64,000 nucleotides of DNA, from contig OX419758.1 of the NCBI GenBank assembly GCA_948567375.1, positions 9,119,001-9,183,000 on the forward strand, read 5' to 3'. Within the stretch, counting starts at the first letter, position 1, and every line of letters starts with the position of its first letter. The DNA comes from Lunularia cruciata (taxonomy: Eukaryota; Streptophyta; Marchantiopsida; Lunulariales; Lunulariaceae). The position numbers and the translations under genes were made by a program. The notes under the pieces were generated by a model. It made no database searches and was not told where the DNA came from. It saw only the letters and a program-made list of their open reading frames with translations. This document shows positions 50,101-62,100 of the stretch, one piece after another.

Positions 50101-53100
50101 ATTTAGACAGCATGAAACTGAAAGGACCTCAAGAGTAACAAAGGTTTGTAGAAGTGTATTCATCAATCTTCTATCCTTGTCGTCTGTAACTCGTCCTCCG
50201 TAGTTGATTTCTCCACAGAGGAAACGGATAACCTGTCGAAAAACTAGAGAGATCAGATGTCCATGAGGAAACAGCAAACGAGTTCAATCAACTGTTATGC
50301 TTCTCAAAAATTCGGATATTTCAGAACTCAAAAGAAAAAGCACAGGAAATACCTTGAATGGAATCTCTTCATAATCATTCAAGAACATTCGCACTTGCAC
50401 TTGACAAACGCTCAGATCCCCATCAGTAAAGTCATAGCGAATGTTCCATCCGAGCGGCCCAAACTTACGACGTTCTTGTATGACAGCATGAAATAAACAG
50501 GTAGCAAAGACTAATCGCTTCCATTCTTCAGGCTTGGCGCAGTCGTTTAGTTGCTTGTCGGTGTACCTCAAATAGGATCTGATCATATTAGATCGCAACC
50601 CTTTGGGTGGTTCCAAAGTCATCTTCACACCATTTTGAAGAATTGCTACAGGGAAATCGGGGCTAGGCATGCTTGTCAACCAGAGACGGAAATCTTTGTG
50701 AACCTGACACAACATACAGTATGTTAGTTTTGATGATCTCTAGTTTAGTGACTAGATACATGATTAAGGTGAAGTGAGGGCGCAGCCCTAATTAGGGCTC
50801 TGCAAAGCAACGTTCTAGAGCTTGCTTGTGTATATATATGAGTGCTCTCTGCTCGTGTTGAGGTAAGTTCTCATACAAGGATCATTCCCAACACCTTGTA
50901 CCTTGTTTTAGGTGTGTTCTATGCTGCTTACCACTGGGGTACCTTTTATGCTGCATGAGTGTTGCTGTATACTATCTTTGAAGGCTCTGAGAGAGAGTGA
51001 TTTGAATATTGTTGAGTGCAATTAGGAGTGTTTACTTTGGTGAGAATAGGAAAGCTGAGTGCTAAGATGTTTGAAACATCAGAAATCAGAATGATTGAGG
51101 ACAAACCATCTACTTTGATAAGAACCATGCTTCCTATTCTTTGAAGTGGAAGGTCTATCACTCACTCTTATCTCTGATGTATCGGACATCATTACTGCAA
51201 TACTAGACCTCTCTCTTTGTATCACAACTCACAAGCATCAAGTAGTTTCTCTCACGTAGCACTAGTAGCCTTTAATATTGAGATATCAATATATAATCCT
51301 GAGATGATGTTAGGCAACTCAGAATTTCACGGAATGCAAAGAAGAGGGGTTGGGAATCACCCTTGTTGAAGAACTAATTGAAACAGGAGCAGAAAACACT
51401 CTTATATACACTTCATCAAACCTAGGGGGTTGCTTTGCTTAACTCTAATTAGAGCTGCGCCCCTCTTTACCCTAAGTAGAAAATATTTAACAAGACTTCT
51501 AGAGAATTCTGACAAAATCTTAAAAACAAAAGAAATCTCTAAACTAGAGATTAACTAAACTAACATACGTCAAAGACTAGGAAGAAAGGTTCTCATCAGG
51601 TTATGGGCACACAATCACCATTGGGGTTGATAAGAGAACTCAAAGAGCTAGAGAAACTAGGAAACACTAATTACAAAGCTTGGGCTTTGGATGTGAAGTG
51701 TATCCTAGACAGTTATTACTGTTTAGACTTGGCATTAGAAGCTTATGATATAGATGAGCTTGAGTCCAACACGGAGGAGAGAATCAAGCATTCGACTACT
51801 AGGAGGTTCTGCTAAGGGCTATGCAAGAGCCAATCAGAGACCTAGTAGACATTTATGCTTGGAGTTGGGAGATCTGGCTCAAACTCAAGAATTTTTACTC
51901 TGTTGAGAGGCTGGAAAGTTCCAGTAGGATCTAGGATGGGATGTGGAACATTAAACTTGTTAGAATCAGACAAAATAGGCACTGTTCATGTCCACTGTTC
52001 ACATGCTTTCCATGTGCTGCATGTGTTACATGAGCACTATGGTAGCACACCATTCAGCACACCTTTCAGTACACCCTTTAGCACACCTTTCAGTACACTC
52101 TTCTATCTGTATAATCCCAGTCAGGAGTTTCTTCTACTGGAGTTGATTTCTACCACTTCCTCTCTGCATTTCGTGAAGTCTTGAGCTGCCTAACACCAGT
52201 CAGGAGTGTTCTGTATTGGACTTCTGTATCTCAGTATTGGAGACTATTTGTGATGCGTGAGTGAACTGGCTGTGTTATCTTTGAAGGCTAGGAGAAAGTT
52301 TCTTGAATCTGTGCAATTAGGAGTTGAGTCTTTCTTTCTGTGCAATTAGGAGTGTTTGCTCTGGTGAGACTAGGAAAGCTGAGTGAGTGCTAAGATGTCT
52401 GATACATCAGAAGTCAGAATGCCTGAGAATAGACCATCTACTTCAAAGAGCAGGAACAAAGGTTCTCATCAAAACTTGCAGATGGTGAAGACTTTACTTT
52501 GCACTCGTCAAAGTTATAGAAGGTCTTCAAGAGTGTCAAGGAGGATGGGTGTCCCCTTTCAGAGAAATATGAGATTAACCATCTCTTGAAGACTCTCCCT
52601 CCAAGCTACCAGCCTATCAAAGTAGCTCTAAAAGTTCTACTTGTTGAAGTTGTCACATGGGATTATGTGATAAACAGATTACTGGTGTTTAGCAGAGATA
52701 GAGAGGAATTAGAGATGAAGTTTAATGATTTGGGAGATTCTGCTCTGTTCAGTGCTTCTTCTCAGTCAAAGAGAGTGCCAGATAGAAGAATGAGCAAACC
52801 TGAGCAATCCAGAGTGAGTAAATCTGGTAAAGGGGTTAGTAGTGTTGCTAACATGATCTGTTATTTCTGTCATGAGAAAGGTCATGCTGCACCTATATGT
52901 CCCAAGAGAGGAGAAAGGAGAGAACAAGAGTTGAAGAAGGTAGGCAAGGGACCTCAACCAGTAAGAGGTCAAAAATTTGCGAGTTCAGCTTACAACACAG
53001 AGGAGTGCAATGCGATAAAGAGTGATGAGGAGGGGTACTCAGCAGAAGAGCTAGATTGTGGAATGTTGGCAGAATTGCAGTTGTCCACAAACGGTTCTAG

Positions 53101-56100
53101 ATGGTTCTTGGATTATGGAGCCACTTCTCATATCTGTTACCAGAAGGAGCTGTTCTCAACTCTTCAACCTCTGAAGATTCCCAAGAGTGTTCATTGTGGA
53201 CTTGGGATTCTAAATCCAGTGTTAGGAACTGGCAAAGTTCCTATTGCCTTCATGGGAAGATCTAACACAAGTTCTTGTAAGAGCTATTTGGAAGATGTGC
53301 TCTATGTTCCAGATTAAACCAAGAACTTGATATCAGTACATCTCTACTTCTGATGATCTGTCTAGACTTAGGATTGTACAGAGAATATCCTTTCAGTACC
53401 TCTTCATATCCTACAAAGAGCATTCTCTCAGCTTTGAACTTCCTCCTTTGCTCCTTGGGAATATGAACATAGGCAGGACATCCAAAAACCTTCAAAGCTG
53501 AAAGATTAGGTTTCTTGCCACTCCAGCATTCTTCAAGAGTTCTTCCTTGCAATGCTGTGGTACCACTAATATTTCTAAGATAATTTGCATTGCAGCACCC
53601 CAAAACTTTCTCTCCAGCTTGGCATGTTGGAGCATGGCCAATGCTTTGTCCACCAGTGTCCTATTCAACCTTTCTGCAACTGCATTCTGTGCAGGACTGC
53701 CTCTGGCTGTACAGTCAAGAAGGATTCCTTTCTCAGACAGAAAAGAGAGGAATTCCTCATTCCTGTACTCTCTGCCTCCATCTGTTCTCAATCGCTTGAC
53801 TTTCCTCCCAGTCTGCAACTCAGCCATGGCTACAAACTTCTGGAATTTTTGCAGCACTTCATCCTTGCTTTTCATGATAGATAAAGCTCTTTCTACTATG
53901 TTAGTTTAGTTAATCTCTAGTTTAGAGACTTCCCTTGACTTGAAGGTTTTGTTAGAATCCTCTAGAAGCCCTACCAAATGTCCTCTGCTTAGGGTAAAGA
54001 GTGGGCGCAGCCCTCATTAGGGTTAAGCAAAGCAACCCCCTAGGGTTTGCTGAAGTGTATATAAGAGTGCTTTCTACTCCTGTTTCAGTTAGTTCTTCAA
54101 CAAGGGTGATTCCCAACACCTCTTCTTTGCATTTCGTGAAGTCCTGAGTTGCCTAACATCATCTCAAGATTATCTTTTGATATCTCAATATTAGAGGCTA
54201 CTAGTGCTGCGTGAGAGAACCTACTTGATGCTTGTGAGCTGTGATACAAAGAGAGAGGTCTAGTATTGCAAAAGTGATGTCTGATACATCAGAGATAAGA
54301 GGGAGTGATAGACCTTCCACTTCAAAGAGTAGGAAACTTGGTTCTTATCATACTATAATCATCCACAAAGGAAATATGGTAGGCTGCTCCACTCAATGAC
54401 TTCTCAGTCATGTATCCCCATACATCAGAATGTATGACATCTAGAAGACCAGAAGCTCTAGATGAAGATTTCTTGGGGATAGGAGCCTTGTGTGCCTTAC
54501 CTTCTGCACACCCAATGCAGAACTCGAGTTTTCCTTTGGGATCCAGTTTCAACCCATCCACTTTCTTCTCTAAAGCATATAGGTTTTGCACTGACAAGTG
54601 TCCTAACCTCAAATGCCACAGATGGATATCATTTCTGTTTTCTGTTACCAATACAGAATCAGAACAATCAGCTTCCATCAATTTGAACAGCTTCCCTTTG
54701 GCAGTGCCATATCCAAGGACCAGCTCTCCTTTCTTCAAAGTGCATTGATTTCTGTTGCTTTCAAACAAAACATCCACTCCATGCTCCATGAGGCAATGTA
54801 CTCTGTCTGTATATGTAGATGATCTACTACTGTTGGGGAACAGTGAATCTATCAAAGGAGTGATAGATTTCTTGTGTTCTGTTTTTGAGATGACTATTCT
54901 TGGTCCTGTAAAACTTGTTTTGGGAATCAAAGTGAGCAGAGACAGAGAAGCAGGATGGATCCGAATTAGTCAACTGCAGTATGTGAGATCCATACTAGCT
55001 AAGTATCAGATGACAAAGGCGAATCCTGTCTCTACACCTCTTGATCTGGGGTGGAAGCACAGCAAAATCATAGATGGGGAGATGAATCTCTATGACAAAG
55101 TGTTGTATCAGAGTGCTCTTGGTTCTCTAATGTTTATCATGGTCTGTACAAGACCAGATATCTGCTATGCAGTGGGAGCACTAGCTAGATATACTAGCAA
55201 CCCTGCACAAGTACATTGGAAAGGTATAAAGAGAGTATTCAGGTACTTAAAGGGTACTCAAGATGCATTCTTGGAGTACAGAAAGCAAGGAAACATACTT
55301 GCTTCTACACTTGAAGCATATACAGATGCTAGTTGGGGAGATGACACAGATAACAGTAGATCAACTAGTGGATATGTCATCATGCTTAGTGGTGGAGCAA
55401 TTAGCTGGCGTAGTAAACATCAAACATCTGTTGCACTGTCTACTACTGAGGCAGAATTTATGGCTGCCTCAAATGCTACTCAAGAAGTCATCTGGAACAG
55501 GAAACTTCTTAAGGAGTTGAGTTTTGAGCAAGAGAGTCCTACTACATTGTACTTTGACAATACAGGAAATATAGCACTCAGCAAAAATCCTGTACATCAC
55601 CCAAGGACTAAGCATATTGAGATTAGAAGAAGATTTGTAGAGGAGAAAGAAAAAGGAGAATGTAGTGAAGTTAGTTTACTGTCCTACACAGGAGATGACA
55701 GCTGATGTGTTTACAAAAGCATTACCTAAAGATAAACACATAAAATGTGCTGTAGAAATGGGAATAGTCCTAAACTCTCATTAAATGGGAGTGTTAGTTT
55801 TGATAATCTCTAGTTTACTAGATACATGATTAAGCTAGATACATGATTAAGGTGAAGTGAAGGCGCAGCTCTAATTAGGGCTCTGCAAAGCAACCTTCTA
55901 GAGCTTGCTTGTGTATATATATGAGTGCTCTCTGCTCATGTTGAGGTAAGTTCTCATACAAGAATCATTCCCAGCACCTTGTACCTTGTTTTAGGTGTGT
56001 TCTATGCTGCTTACCACTGGGGTACCTTTCATGCTGCGTGAATGTTACTGTGTACTATCTTTGAAAGCTCTGAGAGAGAGTTAGTTGAATATTGTTGAGT

Positions 56101-59100
56101 GCAATTAGGAGTGTTTACTCTAGTGAGACTAGGAAAGCTGAGTGTTAGGATATCTGATACATCAGAAGTCAGAATGACTAAGGATAGACCATCTACTTCA
56201 AAGACTAGGAAGAAAGGTTCTCATCACAGTAGAGCAGGTCCGAAGTAGTGAAACATGTCATTTGACGGATAGCAAAAGTTTGGTTCTACATGAAGTAGTT
56301 GAGAGGTGTTCAGACGTGTGCAGATCTGCAACCTAGTCATTCTGTTCCATCATACCTACACAGGAAAGATTTTCAAGGCCAAAAATAAGGAACGCACTTT
56401 TTCCGGGTCAATATTGTCAACTATCCGATCAAGGGCAGGCATCCAGGATTGCGACAAGTGACAGTTCTGAAGGCAGACCCACATGCCACGTTCCATTCCT
56501 TGTCCCAAAAGTTTCTCAGCTTTGGGGCCTTGTCCTTGTCCCAGAGATACCTATGAGAGAGATTTTGTCAGATCCATCTTATGGCTTCATTTACAAAACA
56601 AGTCAGTTGCTGCAACCATCAGTTGGTCGTGAATGAGACTAAATATCAAAACAAACCTTTTCAAATTTCTTGGTAAAGCGGTTGTCTTCTGCAAGTTTCA
56701 AAAGATCAGCCATAGGATCTGCTCCGGGAGAAAGAACAAAAATGAGCGGTGAGCTCGGATTTCCATCTTTAAAACATGTTCCAAGATCAAATGCTGGTGG
56801 TTCAATGAATCGCTGTCCAAGATGAAGGGAGACAAAGTCCTGCGCAGTATTGTAATAGAAGTTTAAGTGACGAGGGTATATCAGTTTTCCTTTGTGAAAT
56901 TTTATACTGGTAGAGGACAAGTCATATAAGACAACTGGAGGTCCCAGGCAAAGTCTCAAACGTTCTTTCACCTGAATACCAAGAAGAGACTTGTCAATGC
57001 GTAAGCATCGAAGAACAAGCAGCTTTTGAAGGCTGTCTAGCTTCGTGTCCCATTCTCCAGCTAGAGGCTCCCGATGGGCATCGGAGCTGTCGAAGTACTT
57101 TCTATAGTGTGATATGTTATCCAACATGTGCTTCTCAAATCCTTTGAACCTCTCAAGCTTCGCAAGGTTCAAACAATCAGACCATGACTGCACACAGTTG
57201 CAACAGCAGCTATTTACTTGGTGGTCTTGTGGTCTTGTGGTCTTGTTGTTTAGCTTCTGACAGCAGATAGTCTACGCAGTGATAATATGCTCAACTATTA
57301 CGTTTTCCTAAATTTTCCATAAACCTCTTTGAGATGAGTAGTCTTTACCATGTTTTTGAAAATGATAAGTTAATTTTACAACTCTATTAGTCAAATGAAA
57401 TATTTGAAATTCAACAGATCCTTTTTTTTTCAGAAATAGAAGATAAATCCATAAATAAATTTTTTGACATAAAAAAATTCTCCTAAAATAATTAAAAAAT
57501 AAATAATTAAACTTTTGATAAAAATAGTAAAAAATGAAAGTGTAATCAATACAATAATACAAATTTTTAACATACAAATTTGTTAGAAAGACTAATTTCG
57601 CAACTCAAAAACCAGCAAACATATTTCAAAAGATTTTCTGATCTGAGGAGTTGCAAACCAAAATTTCATAAAAAATGAAGTACAGGAGGAAAGTATATCC
57701 TTCCCTGAAATTACAATGTTACATGGTTTTTAATATTCTGCCTCATAACCTCGTGGTATATGCCGAAACTGATCAGTTTTAGTAAATTACTCTTCTCTAC
57801 ATGGGTAGAGTTTGAAGTGCCTGCCTTATCAGTTAGCCAGTCCGTGGCCGGATTTTTAATGGTCTGGACAGATGAGACACCACCAGAAAGGAGGAATCGC
57901 CATTCCGAGGAATCCACCTCACCTTTTCCCTGAGATCAAAGATGCAAACACGGACTCAAGTTGGGCTATTGACTTGATATATGAGTAATGGGAGCTGATG
58001 CCGTTCAGCGAACGGGGGATCCGGAACCCACTTAGAAACAACCAAACCCATACGAACGGAAAACATGCATTATGGAAGCAATGATATGCATGCATGCAAA
58101 CTGAACTCAAGCTGATATAAGCAAGTAAATACAGAGCGGTAATTTACTTGATGTAGTTCACAATGTCCGTGGAGACATGACATCTGATGTTGTCTTACAT
58201 GCAATATGCATGGAGGCAATGTGAACCGAATGTAGAAGTTTAGTAAGAAAGGTATAAAGAACCCCAATTTACTGAGAGATGTATTTAGTAGATTATTGTA
58301 CTGATGCACGGGGAGAGTCACGGATATTATTATACTGTTTGTTGTATTCGATCAGCAAAGCTGAAAACGATGGTGCCCCAATGACGTGGAGTTGACTGAA
58401 GATTGCGTACCTGGAGGACCTTGATGCAGAGCATCAGAGAAAACATGAGTTTATGTTTCTCAAATAAAGATCGACAGACATTGACGTACAGGGAGTACGT
58501 GAAATATTCATTCAAGTTTTCAATTCGTTTGTCAATCACAGTTGATTGTGCAGCACTCTCCATAGCTCGTACAAAGAGGCCTATAAACCATGGCAAACTG
58601 TACTGATACATAGGGTCGACTAATGCCAGATCTGAGATACAAAAGAAAAGAAGCGACGCTCTTGTTGCAACCTTTCGATAGACCTGTAACAATAAGATTT
58701 GTAGATCATTTAGATGGGTGTTAGTTTAACTCAAAAGTCTCCGCTCTTTTTAAGCACCACGGAAAAATCAACGGAGAATCTACCATGAGCTGAAACTTTT
58801 CCTAAATAATACTCGACTAAAAATTCCTCTTGTAACTTTTATTTAGGAGGCCTGGAGGTTAAAAAAGAAGATTCAATATCAGACGTCGTTATACGGGATT
58901 AGGTGGGCTTCCTCTGTTCAGATAAGGCATTACCTCACGGGTTTCATCAATAGCAACCTCCGTTTTCTCGGCCTCAAGCACCTTCACTTTTATCTCATCA
59001 GATGTGATCTTCGACTGCGCGAGAGTATTAATGAGGACCTCATCTTCTAGTATGTTCCCCTTCACGCAGGCAACAAACTTGGCTTAAAATCTGCTTCCCA

Positions 59101-62100
59101 GAATAGCTTCTGAGAATGTCCTTAGTCCGAATAGCCCAAATACTGAGATAGATTTCATTTTCATGATGTTATCATTCACGCGACATAGAACTGTAAGAGG
59201 GCGGACAAAATGGAGAGTAGGGCTCATAACGCTCAGTGACCTCATTCTAGGATCATTAAGTCTGGAACTGTATTCAACGTGGAGACCGCTTGGTTCGGTC
59301 TAAGTTTACAGCGTAAAAGGAGTGGTTTGGAGCATGTCCCATTTGCCAAATTTCTGCAGAAGCACAAGAGGAGATAATACCTGTGCGTTTGACAGAAGAA
59401 ACAAGATCTTCGTTTCAAGCTCTTTCAGCTCACGTTTCATACTGGCGTTGGAAAGTGTTAATTGAGTTTTCATTTCGGCTAAATCGGGTCTTTCCTTAGT
59501 GACAACATTCCCCAACAATTGATCTTCCAACCCCTCGGGTGTGACGAAGAAGTTAAGGAGAGTGACTTTAACACTGACCTGTACACATACGTCTCAAATA
59601 AGGGGAAGAGGATCTTGTACAGGAAAGAGGTACATTTAAATGATAGCAAAAGAAAATTGAGCCCTGCATGCTCTACTGCAGAACCCAGATGTGGTGTTTC
59701 CAGGGAATGATACTCCGAGGCTAGCTTCCTACGCACTTAAGCGATGGAACTTTCTTTCCTTGATTACCATCCAAACTTCCCACGCAGCAGAAAATTAAAA
59801 TCATCAGGTGTGCGTAGGGAAGTAAAAAGAGCAATCTAGATTTCAACAGAGATTTTCCTGTTAGAAGCTTTCCACCGGGCAATAAAATGCGAACTACCAG
59901 CTTACTGTAGACTTACCTCAGGAGCATAATGAGGGTTCCGAAGCTTTGTGGTCATAAAAAATTTGAAATCTTTGTGGTACGGAATAATATTCTCTCCAAT
60001 CTTAATCACCTCTTGACCACCTTGCTTGTAAGTTTGTTGGAGGAGTAAAGGCTCTAATGCTGGGTCAAGAGCTTCCAGAACATTTTCTAGAAGCACAACA
60101 CGCCCAAACCTGACTCCATTTTCCAGAGTCCGGAGGTAATCCTTTTCGGATAGTTTGATCACATCCAGCCCTATATCTCTGTACATGTTCTTTACCCATT
60201 TATTTGCTTGACCCTGTAGATGTGATATAACATACTGTATTAGTTCAAATTAGACTGCATAAGCAATCAACTTCATCATACCGGCGATTGTGAAGATTCG
60301 TAGGAAGTTAGGCACGGCAGTACCTGAGGATCAATCATCAGTGGCCATCGACGAGCTTTAGATACAATGATACCGTTGTCCTCGCTGAGGGTGTCGCTGG
60401 GTAAACCTGCTATGTTCCATGCCCTCATTTTCACAGGATCCTTCAAGCATCCCTGCAAAGTTATACCTGGGGTGTGTGGTACCTGAAAGGTAATATGAAA
60501 GTGATAGACACTTCTCATTTCGGAGGATAAAAACAACTCGTACTTGAGACCAAAGAATGAGGCATGGGCTCTTCTATAATTGATGTGGTTATTCTCCTCA
60601 AGTAACTTTGCATGATAATGAAATTTGAGAGAAGTGACGGTGGAACTGACGGTGGCTGTTCCGCAATTAATCTCGAACTGGAACTGGAACTTTAAGCTAT
60701 TCCTCATAGTGAATTGGTATTAACCTGTTGCTTAGAAGGAAATCTGAAAGAATGCTTCAGTTTAGAAACAGTAGAGTTTCTCGATGGAATGATGATTACC
60801 TGCAACTCTGCCACCAATCTGACCCAGTCTAAGTTGAATTCCTCCCGATATGGAGGTGTAAAAGGCCCTGTATAAGCAATAGCACCAGCGGCAACTGCAA
60901 CATCTCCAATCACGTTCTTGATATCGACTTCCAGGCTTGCTATGTTGGCGATCCACCTTGTCCTCTCACCACCAAGCCCGCCAATAAGCTTATCTGCGTT
61001 AGATAGCTTCTTTTCACAGTCGGAAGCTTGTTTGGCTAGTGCATCTTTCTTTGCAACAGCCGCACTTAAGTCAGCCTCGAGGAGGGCAATTTTACTTTCC
61101 ACCTGTAGACAGTTATACATGTTTTAGACAGCTGTCATCACTTCCGACTGAGATTTCTCTCATACAAGCGTACACGATTATTCCTAACCGACCTGACAGA
61201 AGAATGAATCAGGTGGTCCACACGAATAACTCTAATCTTGTGAGGAAGTAGGAGAACAAGCTGAAATAGCTATCTCATGCAAGAATGGATGGTAAACGGA
61301 TTGAAAGCATACTGGCATCGCAACCTCAGCACCTATCTTAAGCATCCAACACCCGATCAATCAGTTACCTCCTTGAGCTTGGCCTGCGCATCATGAAGTT
61401 GTGCCAGAACAGAATCCAAAACTGCCTGCGCTTCGGCCAACTGAGCACGCTTAGGAGCAACGACTTTGCATACTAGGTAGTAGGAATGCATGGCCCTCAC
61501 CCACATGCAGATAGATGTGCATGCTTTAGACACTCTTGCAACCTGCAAGACATTCAAAGGGATGGTTTCAGTCTTCAAGACTAAGCCTATCTTTGTAACA
61601 GATTCATTGATCGAATATGAAGCCAATGCAGGATGCTTTCAGTGCAAACTGAAAGTTGTTACGACTTACTACGATCAGGTATATTAGGGATCCACAAACC
61701 TGACATGATATACGTTATCACACAACACGTTGGTGGTTTCTCATCATTCTTCAGTCTAAAGACCGTCCGTCCTTGACGACAAACTAGGGGAGCGGTGAGA
61801 TATATATGAAGAAGCTCATCATAAACTTTATATCCTTGGGCATCACGTCTTTGCACGCATGCACCGTACCTGTTCAGGAGTAAAAGCTTCCATTGTGATA
61901 AAGGGCTCAATTTTCACGATGACAGATTCAGGAATGTTCTCCTTGTCAAAACCCAACAGCGAATCCAGAAACTTGGTCGGGTCTGTCAACATCTTTGTAC
62001 TGGCGTCCCAGTAATCTGCAAGTTTCTTTCCCAGCTGCAAAAGCATTGGTTGACATCATTATCCATCCAATCACCACAGCCGATGATGCTGACTAACTGA

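Larger units (their letters stand above)
50722..56226 (+). mobile_element. Ty1/copia retrotransposon in a dynein intron, with nested LTRs and an inversion
   Basis: Bounded by LTRs starting TGTTAGTTTTGAT and ending GGTTCTCATCA, with a perfect 5-bp target duplication CAGTA (50717-50721 and 56227-56231). Left LTR: 50722-51115 plus 51571-51598; right LTR: 55792-56226. A polypurine tract (AAATGGGAG) precedes the right LTR. Internal order: Gag, CCHC knuckle and protease on the plus strand; then pre-integrase and integrase on the minus strand (about 53330-54800); then late RT and RNase H on the plus strand. Three related solo LTRs are nested inside. The element lies antisense to the dynein gene and is dead. 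Confidence 0.93.

Noticed and set aside
51855-52184. 109-codon frame with a repeated STPF motif
   Set aside because: It is the 12-bp minisatellite of the nested solo LTR read in one frame, not a protein repeat.
53262-54930. A second, separate copia element inserted antisense
   Set aside because: No LTR pair or target duplication bounds the antisense block, its domains are exactly those missing from the plus-strand element, and the left junction lies in a shared inverted repeat. An inversion explains it better.
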